Assembly (NCBI GenBank): GCA_028023455.1
Contig: JAQFVV010006637.1
Location: 1 to 64,000 of the forward strand
DNA length: 64,000 nt
From: Epiperipatus broadwayi
Lineage: Eukaryota > Onychophora > Udeonychophora > Euonychophora > Peripatidae
Direction: 5' to 3'
The notes below the pieces were generated by a model. The model ran no database searches. It was given only the letters and a program-made list of their open reading frames with translations, and was not told the origin of the DNA. Below, one piece after another: positions 24,554 to 36,207 of the stretch (within the stretch, counting starts at the first letter, position 1; each line of letters starts with the position of its first letter). The position numbers and the translations under genes are program-made.

Positions 24554-25477
24554 TGACCACAATGCTTTGCTTAGATGGGAAATGGTTACTTATGGGAGTT
24601 TCTGATTATAGTAAATAAAGTGAAAAGAAATCCTTTATTAAATATTTCGTTATAGAAAATAAACAACAATAACAAAAGAGAATTTAATAGATTTTTAAAA
24701 TTCCTGGAACGGAAAAGATGTCATTGGCAGGATGTTAATTGTGATATTAATTTTTAGTATACTAGAAAGGAAATAAGAGAAAACTGGAGTCACGGTAAGT
24801 ACATATTTTATACCAATTTAAATATTTGATTATCTCTAATGTTGCGTTTGATAACCACTAATTATAATTATTATTAATCTACTTTGATGTTTTATGAATG
24901 TGAGGTAACAAAATGCTAATAAATATTCAAACTATTTTGTTTTTAATAAAAATTTTAGATTTAAAATTTGATGAATTTATTCATTGTAAGTAAAACTATC
25001 GTATCGTTTCTCTTCCTTCTACGGTTCTCTCTTTTTCACGAGCCTAAATATGCATAGAAAAATATTAATAAACACTGCAGTGTATAATGAAATATAAACT
25101 GGAGTAGTCTAATCTTCCTCTAGCTGTAAATCAATCAATAAAACTTACTTCATTACGTCAGAAGTTCATTACGAATAGAACGAACCCATCGTTCTATTCT
25201 TAATGGATTTCTATCTAAAAAAGGTCAGTTTATGTGGGGAGGTTAGTATACTTCTGTTTATATTTCATATATATATAATAACATTGAGCAATTAACTTTC
25301 TAATATCCATAATTGTCTGCAGAGAGAGGGAGGGGGCCAATAAGCGCTTGATCACCCCCCCCTCCATCTTGAGGATTGATTAAAAAATTCCGCAAATTAT
25401 AATCGTAAAAGTGAAGAGGTACTACTACTCCTACTAATAAATAGCGAATCAAAAATGAATATTGCCAATCTAGCTCC
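24554..25477. other. No recognisable gene
   Basis: AT-rich DNA. The part at 25000-25240 is slightly GC-richer (CGTATCGTTTCTC, GAACGAACCCATCG) but no frame or repeat partner was identified. Confidence 0.4.
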
Positions 25478-25520
25478 AAAAAAAAAAAAAAAAAAAAAGA
25501 GAGAGAGGGAGAGAGAGAGA

Positions 25521-25579
<59 letters not shown>

Positions 25580-25592
25580 GAGGGGGAGAGAG
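25478..25592 (+). repeat. Poly-A, (GA)n and a 56-base G tract
   Basis: A run of about 21 A, then GAGAGAGG-type repeats, then an uninterrupted run of about 56 G at 25523-25578, closing with GAGAGGGGGAGAGAG. On the minus strand this is a polyproline-coding illusion and is not a gene. It has strong potential for G-quadruplex or triplex structure. The exact length is likely to be polymorphic or uncertain in assembly. Confidence 0.95.
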
Positions 25593-25935
25593 AACTCTAA
25601 AAATGAGTTTTAAGAGGACTGTAGAAACCAATCTGCGAAACACAGATATGACTACATATAAAGCATGCTGGTCCAATTTTCTGTTTACTTGTTAATTTAC
25701 AATGCTATCTTTTAATTTCCTGAACAGAAAACTTCTCTTTTTGAAATACTTCGTCTAACTCTCCAATGTATTCCATCCTCTTCCATATTTTCCTGATGAA
25801 ATCAATTAATATTACACTTCTTTAGAATATCTTCTAAATAATTCGTATAATGTAAATGAGATTTATTTCTCCACGAAACCCATGTTCAAGTTCACCGTAA
25901 AATACTCTTAGAAAGTCTTCTATTTTTCATTCGTT
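25593..25935. other. No recognisable gene; possibly decayed LINE
   Basis: No clear feature. It may be the decayed 3' end of the LINE whose C-terminal coding lies just to the right. Confidence 0.35.
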
Positions 25936-26145
25936 TTACATGTCCAATCTAACAAAGGTGTGATTTACAATAGATGATTTAATAATATCACACCCTGCAA
26001 GCTGAAGAACATATTGATTAAATTTATGGTCATGCCATTGTATTTTTAAAATTTTATAGAGCATCCTTAAATGGAACTGTTCTGATATTTTTATATTGTG
26101 CTGATAGGATGTCCAAGTTTCACACCCTAGGTAAAACAATAACTT
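25936..26145 (-). pseudogene. C-terminal piece of an old LINE (LINE-X), split by the RTE insertion
   Basis: Minus-strand translation gives the CETWTSYQ motif, an EQFHLRMLYKILKIQWHD segment and a VLQLAGCD segment. These form the conserved C-terminal block of many invertebrate LINE polyproteins. Its natural upstream part (RT and YLGS region) lies at 29330-30296 on the same strand, and the two are separated by the RTE-like LINE at 26146-28862. The block is therefore the host site of a nested insertion. Confidence 0.8.
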
Positions 26146-28862
26146 TATACCATCATCATCATTATCATCAATTATCAATCCACTGCAGGATGAAGGTCTC
26201 TCCAAGTTCAATCCATCTTCTCCAGTCTCTATCGTCTCTTCTCCACATCACCCTTGCACACTTTCTTATTTCATTCATTCATCTCATGTGTGATTTCTTT
26301 CTAGGCTTTTACAATGTCTTAGAATCCAGTTTAAGATTTCAATTGTCCATCTATGATCATCTATTCAAGCAATATGTCCAGCCCAACTTCACTTTAGTCT
26401 TTTAATTCTTTCAATGATATCATAACACCTGTTTGTTTCTTACCCATATATTGCATTTTGATCTCTTCTTCTCAATCCTAATATGCATCTCTGCATACTT
26501 TTTTGAGTAGTCTGAAATCTCTGTATTGATTTCCATAAATAAAAATTGGTAAAACATATTTATTAAACCTTTCTTTTCAAACCCATTGGCATATTTCCTT
26601 TTAATATTAAGTTATTTTTACCAAAAGTATTCCAACCAAGTTTAATTCTATGATTAATTTCATGCATTATATTCCATCTTTAGTAATAATCTGACTAAGA
26701 TATTTGTAGTTGTTAACTTCTTCTAACTCATCATAATCAATTTTTATTTTTCTCTTTTGGGAAAATCCATTGAACATTACTTTAGTCTTTTTAGCATTTA
26801 CTTTTAGTCCTACTTTCTTACTTTTTCTGACAACTTTTGCAACATTTCCTGAAGCTCTAAAGCATTATCTAAATGACTTAAATAATCTCCATTTACTTTT
26901 ACTCTTTTAGTTTTCCATTTTAATCCACAAAATACTTCTTGCAAAACAGCTGTAAAAAGTTTTGGAGGTATGGAATCACCTATCTTATAACCCTTCTCAA
27001 TGTTAACCTTCCTAATATCATTACATAATCTAATTGTTGCCGTTGCATTTTTATAAATATTCTTCAGAATATGACAATATTCTGGATCTATACCTTGATG
27101 ACCCAATGCTTTTATCACTGAATACTTATAGAATCAAATGCCTTTTAATAATCTACAAATCCAAAGCATAATGACAACTCATATTCATTGGTCCTTTCTA
27201 TAACTTCTTTCAATATTTAGGTATGATCTACTGTATTAAAACCACTTTTCAATTCAGCTTATTCTTTTGGTTGGTTGAAATCCAAAGTTCTCTGAAGATA
27301 ATTTATAATTATCTTGATAACAATTTTGTATAAAACTGATAAAAAGTTAATAGATCTGTAATTTATAATATCATATTTATCACCTTTTTAAAATATTAAT
27401 ATTGCATTCCTTCAATCTGGTACATCTTTATCATGTAGACATTTGGTATATAACTTTGCCAAAAATTTTTTTATTTCTTCACTTTCTTCTTTTAAGATGT
27501 CGATTATAATCCATCATTGTCTGAAGCTACAAATTTTATTGTATGTCTCACTTCTTCATTTAAAATTCTGGACAATTCAGAAGATATAATAAATATAAGA
27601 GGTAACTTGTTCTTTATTACTATATAATTTTTGATAGAACTCTTTTACCCATTTTTTGATGTCATCTCTCTTTTTAGTAATAGTTCCATCTTTTTTTTTT
27701 TTTTTACAGATATAAGTTTCCTACCAATACCAAAATACTGTTTTACACTCTTGAAACTTTTATTCTCTTCTATAACTTTCCTTGCTAGTTCACAATTATA
27801 CTTTATTATATTTTCGCACCATTTTACAAAATTCGAGATATTCAATCATTCTTAATGCGTTATTTTTATATGTCTTCATATTCCTTCTCATAAATTCTCT
27901 AGACTCAGTAGAAATTTTATTAGTCAATTGCTGCTTTTTTCTACCAGCTATCTTTGTTTCAGTTTAAAAAGTGTATCAGTTATTTTTTTATTAATTTTAT
28001 TTAAATCCTAATCATGTTCAAAATCTACCAATATTTGAAAGCGATTTGCAAGTTCTAATTTAAATTCATTAGAATGTTTTTGAAGATTAGGAATATTAAC
28101 TGTAAATATTGTTTTCCTTAATAATTTTTTGTTTCAGTAGTTTTGCATTGACATATATCTTACATCTTACTAATCGATGTTCACTTACTGTATTGAATTT
28201 ATTAAGAATATTACAATCTTGAAATGTATATTTTCTGTTTGTCAAAATACAATCCAGTTCTGCTGTACCTTCATTTGAATGCTTCCACGTCCATTTCCTT
28301 TTAAAATTTTTCTAAAAAAGAATTCATAATATAAAGTTTTTCTTTTTTCTGTAAATTCCATAAGTCAATATCCTCTCTCATTTGTATTATCATAACCAAA
28401 TATACCTGCAACACTTTCGTCTTTCATTTGTTTACCAATTCTAGCATTAAAGTCTCCCATAACAATTTTAAAATGTTCTTTATTCTGATCAAAAGACTTT
28501 TGTATATCCATATAAAAATCTTCTACTACTTTATCTCTATAAGAACTTGTTAGGGCATACATCTGAATTTATCTTCATTTGGTATCAGCTATTAAATTGA
28601 ATAGCCAATCTTGCCACTCTGTCCTATACATCACCAGTCTTCCACTTTTTATTTATAATAAATTTTACTGTACTTATATTTTCCATATTTGTGCCTCTAT
28701 AGTAGAGTAGATATCCAATTTTTAAATCAATTGTTTCTTCACCATTTCTTCTAACTTCACAAAGTCCAATAATGTCCTATTTGATATAAAACAGTTCTTT
28801 ATCCAATTCTTGCAATTTTCCTTCAGTTGAAAGTGATCTACAGTTGCAAGTACCTAAATAAA
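26146..28862 (-). mobile_element. RTE-like non-LTR retrotransposon, near full length, inactive
   Basis: On the minus strand an apurinic-type endonuclease comes first. Its start near 28850 reads VATC then STEGKLQELDKEL, and DIIGLCEVRRNGEE follows. A GDFNARIG catalytic motif with NERGY lies in the open piece at 28365-28562. A linker follows, then RT motifs near 27400-27560 and the piece at 26810-27118 with IKALGHQGI, YKNATATIRL and PPKLFTAVLQEVF. The 3' end is an (ATC)-rich tail at 26146-26165 followed by CAATCCACTGCAGGATGAAG. Several frameshifts and stops are present, so the element is dead. It has inserted into LINE-X. It is the reference copy for fragments at 13.3, 20.2, 23.2, 32.6, 44.1 and 60.9 kb. 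Confidence 0.85.
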
Positions 28863-29329
28863 AAAGTCATCAAATGGCAGCATGGGTACGCAATCAGAGG
28901 ATTCTTAGCACTCTCCGCCTTCAGCCACCAACCGCTGCCTTGGTTGGTGACTTTACAGTCTCCTGGGAATAAGGCTCATATTTTTGTCTATCAAGAGTGT
29001 ATATATTTATTAGAAATTTTTTTTCATTCACACATGCATTCATTCTGCCTTATTAGACAACTGAGAAGAAAGATCATGGTGTTTCTTGATCTTAAACTCA
29101 GAGGTAAAAAGGCAATAAACTCATTATGCTGGCTAGTGCATGTTGGTGATGAACCCATCTATGTTCGTATACTAAATGAATAATCACATAGTAATGACAG
29201 CTGCAATGACAAGAATGTATGGAGTGGACATTAGGAACTTGCCGTGTTTGGTTCCTTTAAGGCCTCTAAGAGAAATCAAAGGGTCTCTTTTCAATTAACA
29301 ACAAACTCCTTTTTGCAGCCAAGACCTTG
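28863..29329. other. Unassigned segment between RTE and LINE-X pieces
   Basis: This 470-bp stretch belongs neither to the RTE element nor obviously to LINE-X. It contains a palindromic CAACCGCTGCC/TTGGTTGG-type patch near 28924-28950 and a 118-codon plus frame of no recognised family. It could be another insertion or decayed LINE-X. Confidence 0.35.
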
Positions 29330-29740
29330 GTAAAAAGCTAACTTAGTTGCAATAATTATTTTTCATGGGTGAAATATTTGATCTTTTAATTTGTTAAAAG
29401 CAGCAATAGTAGATTGGAGTCTCTGTTGAATCTCAACGTGTAAGTCCACTTTTTTCCTTATAAAACTACCGAGGTATTTAAACTTAATTACATTCTTAAA
29501 CTGGTAATCAACTAATCTGAAAATTGCTGAGGATTTTTTCTACCACTGGCTGATAAAGAACTTGGTTTTTTAAAATATTAATTAATAAACTAAAATCTTT
29601 ATAAGTTGTGTTTAACACATTAACAAATTCTGTAAATCGTCTTTTCAACTGGCAAAAATAGAACAACAATGCCCTAGACCTGTCCTAAAAATTGAATCAA
29701 ATGCCTTTATAGAATCAATAAAAGCACCATATAAATCATT
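29330..29740 (-). pseudogene. LINE-X middle part (RT catalytic region and YLGS block)
   Basis: The minus strand gives LYGAFIDSIKAFDS near 29700-29735, which corresponds to the RT palm motif A of non-LTR elements (AFIDLTKAFDS pattern). Further on come KYLGSFI and VEIQQRLQSTIAAFNKLKDQ with ATKLAFYQ (29330-29480), the conserved post-RT block. Stops and frameshifts are frequent. It joins in sense to 30003-30296, interrupted only by the foldback element at 29741-29990. Confidence 0.75.
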
Positions 29741-29990
29741 ATAAATGCAATTTATCCAATCTACTTTGAGCATTTTTTAGCAAAAAATAGTTTATTGTAC
29801 ACATATGCATACATAATCTTATGTTTCGACTATCCTGTAGTCTTCTTCAGCAGGATGGTCAAAATGAAAGATTGTGTATGCATATATGTACAATAAAAGT
29901 TTTTTGCTTAAAAGTGTTCAAAGTACAGTGGATAAATTGCATTTATATAAGGTATTACAGCAAATTAAAGGAAGTGGTGAATTTGATAAT
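29741..29990. mobile_element. 250-bp foldback element with hammerhead-like centre and 12-bp TSD
   Basis: It is flanked by perfect 12-bp repeats ATATAAATCATT at 29729-29740 and 29991-30002. It sits exactly inside the LINE-X RT, between the EKCQ and LYGAFID parts. Inverted arms lie at 29741-29815 and 29871-29945 (AATGCAATTTATCCA, TTGTACA, ATGCATA on the left with complements on the right). The centre on the minus strand reads CTGAAGA, a GACTA/TAGTC stem, then GAAAC, within 29824-29850. A possible stem III is ACATAA facing TTATGT. A single-stranded tail without a matching arm lies at 29946-29990. Confidence 0.85.
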
Positions 29991-30002
29991 ATATAAATCA
30001 TT

Positions 30003-30296
30003 CCTTTATTATTGACACTTTTCATGTATTTGCTTAACAACAAAAATTATATCTATAGAGTTTCTTGATTCCATAAAACCACTTTCAGTCTCTGATAACC
30101 ATTCACTGATAATTGGAAGCAATTTATTCAACAAAATTCTTGAAAGCACTTTTGCTGTAGTTGATAGTGATGATATTCCATGATAATTATCACAATCTTC
30201 TCCACCGGACCAATTAAAGCACCCCATAAGATTAGATGGCATAACTTCATGAGTCCAGATATTTCTAAAAAATTCCAATATTTTTGAGAGTAACAT
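30003..30296 (-). pseudogene. LINE-X RT, N-terminal part
   Basis: Minus-strand frame with the non-LTR RT signature: CDNYHGISSLSTTAKVLSRI, then LNKLLPIISEWL, ETESGF and IIFVVKQIHEKC. It is followed in sense by the 29330-29740 part after the foldback insertion. The usual catalytic residues lie on the other side of the insertion. It is truncated upstream at about 30300. Confidence 0.85.
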
Positions 30297-32589
30297 ATTT
30301 CCACCATATTTTAAAACTTCTCCAGGTATTTAATGAGGATCTGCAGGATTTCAACTTTTAAGATTATAAAAGCAATTTGATTTTACTAAACTGGATATCT
30401 TTGTCCAAATCTAAATGAGTAGATAAAATGAATATATCATCAAAAGTCATCTCAATTCTTGTATCATTATTCAAAAGATGATTAAAATACGGATGAGTTA
30501 CTTACTTTATTTGATTATTAAAATTATTATCTATATATACATTAATTCTTGTTTTCTTTATATTAAAAATTTATATAAGTTATACATAAATTTATAAATA
30601 AATATTAGAAAATACAGTAATTAAAATTTGTTAAAAAGAACAAAAAATATAAACGTCACTTAGGAGCGCTTTCAACTATCCTTGTAGTCTTTGTCAACTA
30701 ATACTTTGAAAAGTTATACATAAATTTTTACAATTACATATATATTTGTAATGATACAATATTGTATTCTGTAACCTACTTGTAAAAAAAAACGTAAAAA
30801 AAAATATTGACAATTATTTATCTCAAGCTTTGCTCCTCCTTCTCCAGAAATTTTTTGGACGCACCTGTTAAAAGCATATTGTATTCAGCTGCATTCCATT
30901 TTAGAACAAAAACTTTGTCATATCCATTACTATTTTTTTATGAACAAATATACTACTTATCATCCAGTCATCACCTTAAAGGAGCAACTAAAAAATCTAT
31001 TTTCTTGCCCTAGAAAAACTCACCGACTTGACAAAATTCAAAGTTTCATGATAGCATTATAAATCCAGTTTACAAGGATGGAGAATGACTGCTTTAACAT
31101 GGAGATAGGAATTTTTAAAAACATAACATTGTTTAAAATTCTCTGTAGGTGTAAATCTGAACATGGAAGAAGGCTAGGAATTATAATGCAAGTGAAGATT
31201 GAAAATACATTGTTTGCAAAAAAATAAACAAGTAGATATTAGATTAGACATAGTCTGAATACTTTCTTAAAGCACAAATGATTAAGTAGAAATTGTTGTA
31301 TTGCAATTATATTGTAAAATGAGATTAGAAAAATTGATAAGATCCAAAAGATAGTATTCAAAGGTAGGAAAAGCTATCATAGTAATGAGACTAAAATATA
31401 TCTTATCCAAGAAATATTATCAAAAATGTTATAAAAAGTCATTATTCTACGAAAGCATTATCTGAATTACAGCAATAAATAAATAAATAGTCAAATGGCT
31501 TTCTTAATCAGGAACTCATAACAAGTTCAAAAATTGGAAGTGATAAAGCTGAAAACAAGCCATGGACTTTAAACTCCAGAATTTGTTCCTTTACTACTGC
31601 AGTAATCTATGCAGGACAATTGTAGTAATAGTAGACATAGAGTGCTATGCTAAAGCATTTGTAATATATCCCCCCCCCCAATCATATTTTTGCTTCATAA
31701 TGTAGGATTTAGTAAGATGCCAGAGTATTAAATCTCTATTTAATCTGTTATATCCAATATCCCCAAATTTCTGGATTATGGTTTTCATCATTGAGGAGCA
31801 TTTGAACCTCACCAGAGTTTTCCCACTTAGTATAAGCTTAAGTAATCTATAGATGCCAACTGTTGGTGCTTGGATAGGGATTCAAAAAGTGCTATCATCT
31901 AACATCTATTGATTACTAAATCTTACACTAAGTATAAAAATGTGGTGAGAGAAAACATTTACTGCTAAACAACATAATAAAAACAGGTGCCATGTGATGT
32001 TTATCTGTTCGAAATCATCTGTTTTTTTTTTGCGTTGGAGTTTATTTTTATTTTTTCATCCAAGATGAAAAATATGTTTTTTTGAGTTTTAGATTATGCT
32101 GAACAGATTTCTCAGTCCATTCAGAAAGAAACAATTTTTTCCAGATTCTAGATATATAGGAAATTCATTTAAAGCTGGTTCTGGTTAAATAAAGTCAAAG
32201 CCATCTGAATTAAAGAAGAGCTTAATCTTCTCATTCATTTAGAATCTTATAGCATGAAATATTCACAGTATGAAGATTACACATAAAATAATCAATTCTG
32301 ATTTATTTTTGCAACTTTCTGATAGTGACTGTGTATTCAGAAACCACACGCAACCACATATAAAGATTAATCTAACTCCAAAGATATAATTCATACTCAA
32401 CAAACAAATTTGATTTATCTGAAATACTATTATACCATTTCGCTTTATTTTTTAAATATGTAATGCCCTGCATGCTTTGGTACTGTGGTGGAACTCAAGA
32501 TCTATGTACTGATGCTGAACTCTGCTACTTCCAAGTTCAAATCTCTCATGAACTCAAGTAATAAATGATTCAGTTATTTATTTTAAATA
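30297..32589. other. No gene; one degenerate hammerhead-like motif at 30668-30705
   Basis: AT-rich. On the minus strand 30668-30705 reads TTGACAA, a GACTA/TAGTT stem, then GAAAGCGC. This is a decayed relative of the motif at the ends of the 49.8-51.4-kb palindrome. The stretch 31050-31500 may be LINE linker but I could not confirm any motif. A C-run lies at 31672. Confidence 0.4.
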
Positions 32590-32950
32590 TGAAACATGAT
32601 TTTTTTCATGATATTATCATTTTCGACCATTATCAATTCATTGATGAAGCTCTCTTTCAATTTAATCCAGTTTCTTTTATTCTTGGTCTCTCTTCTTCAC
32701 AACACATAGCAAATGTTCTGATTTTATTCATCCACCTCACATGTGGTCCATTTCTAGGTCTTTTACAATTTCTTAGGAAACAATTTAAAACTTCAACAAT
32801 CAACCTATTACCATATCTTCCAGAAATTTATCCAGATCAATTTCATTTCAGTTTCTTAATGCTTATATTGAAGTCAGTGATACCTGTTTGTTTTCTCATC
32901 CATATCTTTCATTTTCTGTTAACTAATGCAGATCCTTTGCATCCTATTTG
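32590..32950 (-). pseudogene. RTE-like LINE 3'-end fragment
   Basis: The plus-strand text follows the same order as the 3' end of the 26.1-kb element (ACCATTATCAATTCATTGATG, TTCAATTTAATCCA, CACATGTGGTCCATTTCTAGG). This is the 3' end on the minus strand, 5'-truncated at about 32950. Plus-strand open frames here are not genes. Confidence 0.75.
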
Positions 32951-33220
32951 ACGCCAAAAAAAATTGACCAAGGCAAATTCCTAGTGGATAATTATACCTT
33001 CTTGTTGTTACTGCTGTTATTATTATATGATTATTCATATAGTAAACAAGCATGTATGAACTGCCCACCAGATATAAGTTAGAATGCGAGTTTATTGGCT
33101 TTTTACTGCTGAGATTAAATTAAAAAAATATCATGGCTTTCCTTCTTAGTTGCTTGATATATATTGACTGAAATATCAGTTGAGTTTTCTTGAAGACAGG
33201 TCGAATATAATCCTACGATA

Positions 33221-33355
33221 TATTATTCCGTTTTTCCCTATATGTCATAGCATCGGGCGGGACGCGAACCCACAACCGTTTGCAACCAACTACTTGCTTG
33301 CAAGGCGGCTGCGATGACCTCTCGGCTAACAACACTTGACTATTATTCCGTTTTT
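33221..33355 (-). mobile_element. tRNA-derived SINE-like element with 15-bp TSD
   Basis: The element (33236-33340, minus) is bounded by perfect 15-bp repeats TATTATTCCGTTTTT at 33221-33235 and 33341-33355. On the minus strand the A box is TAGCCGAGAGG, the anticodon-like loop is CTTGCAA between short pairing arms, and the B box is GGTTCGCGTCC. It ends GATGCTATGACA like the copy at 24.4 kb, with a longer variable region. Confidence 0.85.
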
Positions 33356-33663
33356 AAACTTATATTTTAGAAAAAAAGTAATTGTCAGAATACTTTAGTT
33401 TTCAATGTAATTTCTTAGTAAATTTTTTTGTGTAATAACAGGAAAACATTACTTGAAACTTAAACTTCTTATTTTATAAATGTCACATTTTAAAAATATT
33501 TTTTTGAAATCCTCATCTAATATATTTCAAAAATTCTTATTATATTCAATAAATTATATTTTCAATTGATCTGTTTTCCTTTCATTTAGATATTTTTCAT
33601 TATTATAAGCTTTTTAAAATTGTTTTTGTATTAATTTTCTCACATATGTATATACTTTTTTTT

Positions 33664-33736
33664 CTCATGTGTCATAGCATCAGCCGGGAAGCGAACCCGC
33701 TAACGCAGGACGACTGCTCGCCCACCAATGCTTGAC
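33664..33736 (-). mobile_element. tRNA-derived SINE-like element, internally deleted
   Basis: The minus strand reads GTCAAGCATTGGTGGGCGAG, jumps to GCAGTCGTCCTGCGTTAGCG and GGTTCGCTTCCCGGC, and ends GATGCTATGACACATGAG. The region between the A box and anticodon arm is missing relative to the 24.4-kb copy. TATATACTT near both sides is only weak evidence of a TSD. Confidence 0.75.
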
Positions 33737-33756
33737 ACCTATATATATATATACTT

Positions 33757-34589
33757 AATCTCCATTTTTTAATATTCGGTTATATTTTAATTTTGCATTT
33801 ATATTTTATTTATCTATTATTTTTTAAAACCCCCTGTTTTTTGATTTTATTTTTAGTAAATTTATTTTCCTACCATTTGTTATAGTAAATATTTTAATAT
33901 GGGCTTTAGCAAATTATTTTCTTTTATTTATTTGTCTCGCTTTTTGCCCATTCATCTCAGAGATAATGAGAAAGATACATCATGTGATCTTAATTTTTGT
34001 AGGAGTATAAAATCTCCACCAATCATATTTTGTTTTACAGTTAGCTACTGACACTCATCTGACCAATCTCAGATTTATTAACTAATTATATCAAGATAAT
34101 CATTTAACAAACATCAAGTGGATATTTAATTATTTTGTTTATGAACTGACTACCTAAATCAAAAATCTTAATTTTTCTTGAAAAATGAAAAAATATTCAA
34201 TTTGAACCCTAAATCTTGAACCTGGATAACAGTTGCATTTTATTACACATGGAATCTTTTATGTTAAAGATTATTTTTATCATGTTTTTGATTTATAATA
34301 AAGGAAATCATAAATAAGCGACAGAAATACATGAAAAGAAATATATTTTTAAAATTAAAATTTACGGAGTAATAAACTTTTGAGTGTGCATTTCACAATA
34401 ATGATTCACACGTTATACTTAGGAAAGGTCATTTTAAAAACTTTCAAATAATGGCTTCTCTCATATCTTATTGTTTTTTGTAATTTTATTAAAATGATTC
34501 TAATAAGTCTGTCTTGTGAACTATTGCAATGTTTTACTTGAAGTTTATTACTTTATAAATATTTGAAATACAAGCATTCTTATACATGG
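33757..34589. other. No recognisable gene
   Basis: AT-rich, nothing recognised. Confidence 0.45.
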
Positions 34590-35240
34590 AACTTAATTGT
34601 AAATGTAGGGGATTTGAACTCAGACTTTCAAGTGACCTTTAACTATCCACTCTCTCTCATACTACTGATACACATGACCACACACATGTAGAAAAGATAA
34701 ATAATCACCAATATATGTATTTTGTGTTGAACCAGCACTCATCAGTTGGTCCAGATTATCATCTCCCATATATATATAATCAGTGCTCAGTTTATATTAA
34801 GATAGAAAATCTATATATTTTAATGGTTGGAGTAGATTGAAGTCTGTCCATCAAGGTATAAAGATTTGCTATCTTAATATAAACTGAATTTAGACTTTCA
34901 ATCTCCCTAAATCGATTCACCCCTTCTTATACAACTAATACACATAACCACATACATCTGAAAAAAAGAAATGATCTCCAATATTGGCATCGACAAGGGC
35001 TTTGAGCATTCCATTATCAGATTTTCAATGATATGGATGGCTGAAGAGTTAGAAGTTGGAAAAGATTGAAGCCTGCCCATTAAAGTTTGAATATTTTCTA
35101 CCTTAATATAAACTTGATTATAAATGTGTGGGAGATCATGATCTGGAGCAACTGATGAGTGCTGGTTCAGCATGAAATATGTATATTGGAGATCATTTAT
35201 CTTTTTCACATGTATGTGGTCATGTATATCAGTTGCATAA
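34590..35240. mobile_element. H1 hammerhead-SINE cluster, divergent copies
   Basis: Three related copies: minus at about 34590-34790, a partial minus copy at about 34879-34990, and plus at about 35098-35240. In sense each holds a hammerhead-like core, then GGAGATCATTTATCTTTT, ACATGTATGTGGTCATGT and ATCAGTTG. The first copy adds a tRNA-like B box, GAGTTCAAATCCC (34608-34623, minus). The outer copies face outwards. The first copy's core has AAAA in place of GAAA. The partial copy starts only a few bases from the predicted cleavage site. Similar pairs lie at 47.0-47.5 and 48.3-48.7 kb. Confidence 0.7.
35138..35196 (+). ncRNA. Hammerhead ribozyme candidate, H1 family
   Basis: The core CTGATGA lies at 35152-35158. 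Stem II is GTGCTG-gtt-CAGCAT (6 pairs, one G-U). GAAA lies at 35174-35177. A short AT stem III ends in UA. Stem I is formed by CAA/TTG next to the core, an internal loop, then ATGATCT/AGATCAT (7 pairs). All invariant core bases of a type I hammerhead are present. The predicted cut is between about 35185 and 35186. The fold was drawn by eye. Confidence 0.7.
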
Positions 35241-35943
35241 AAAGAAGTGGATACAAAACCCCAATTATATTGCCTATATTTTATATGCTGTGTATCAGTG
35301 GTTATTTAACTTAAATTTATTTTTTTGTAAATATGTTAACATTTGTACATACTTTGTTATTAATAACATTTACTTTATAAAAGAAAAAAGTATTTCGATA
35401 TTTTTTATAATTAAATTCAAAATTTAAAATGGATATTATAAACTCTATACGCAATCTGCATTAACACACTTTAAAAATCATTTACAATATTGTTTTATTT
35501 ATAAAGAAAGCATTTTTTTTGAAAAAATCAACTTTTGCAATCAAGAGAAAATAAAATTTCATAATTTTTTTTTAAAAAAGCAATTTTTACATTCAAGATT
35601 TATGTCAATTTCTATTTAATTAATCTTTACTACTCTTTAGTTGAAGCATTTTTTAAAAAAAAAAAACCATCTTTTTGCCTACATCATTGAAAACTTACTA
35701 AACCAATATTAATATGTTTGAAATTGAGTCCACCAATACTTTTATGATAAATAAATGAAGAAACTATCCTAAAATATATCATTATCATATTGCATAATCA
35801 TTGATTTTAACACATACAAAATTGAAAGAAAATCCACCACATAGAATAGTAGTAAAACTAGATTACAAAATTCATCCTAAACAAACAAACAGAAATTCTA
35901 AATTTAATAAAAACATTCAATTAATATTACTATAAATTCTTAT
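35241..35943. other. No recognisable gene
   Basis: AT-rich with poly-T and poly-A runs. Nothing was recognised. Confidence 0.45.
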
Positions 35944-36207
35944 TATTATATATCTTATTAAATATTCACCATCTTCTTACACTTTCAAGCAAATAATGTT
36001 AAGAGTTTTGACTGTTCCTTGCAGTCTTCTTCAAGTAAAGGAACAGATTGAGATCTGAAGAAGATTGCAAGGAACAGTCCAAATTGCTAACATTATTTGC
36101 TTAAAAGTGTAAGAAGATGGTGATTATTTAATAAGAGATATAGTTGTATATGAATAAGCAAAATTACTGAAGAAGAAGGAAGAAGTATATATATATAGAA
36201 TTCTTAT
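35935..36207. mobile_element. Foldback element with paired hammerhead-like motifs
   Basis: Inverted arms surround a centre near 36050 (TTATTAAATA, CACCATCTTCTTACAC, AAGCAAATAATGTTA on the left with complements on the right). The left motif reads CTTGAAGA, a GACTG/CAGTC stem, then AAAAC on the minus strand. The right motif reads CTGAAGA, then GATTG/CAGTC, then CAAAT. Both GAAA boxes are mutated. AATTCTTAT near 35935 and 36199 may be a TSD. Confidence 0.6.

Noticed and set aside
25470-25676. Proline-rich 68-codon frame
   Set aside because: The proline run is only the minus-strand reading of the G tract, and the rest is GA repeat and poly-A.
32565-32951. 128-codon plus-strand frame
   Set aside because: It is the antisense of the RTE-like LINE 3' end, and similar frames occur at every copy (26109-26405, 60885-61124).
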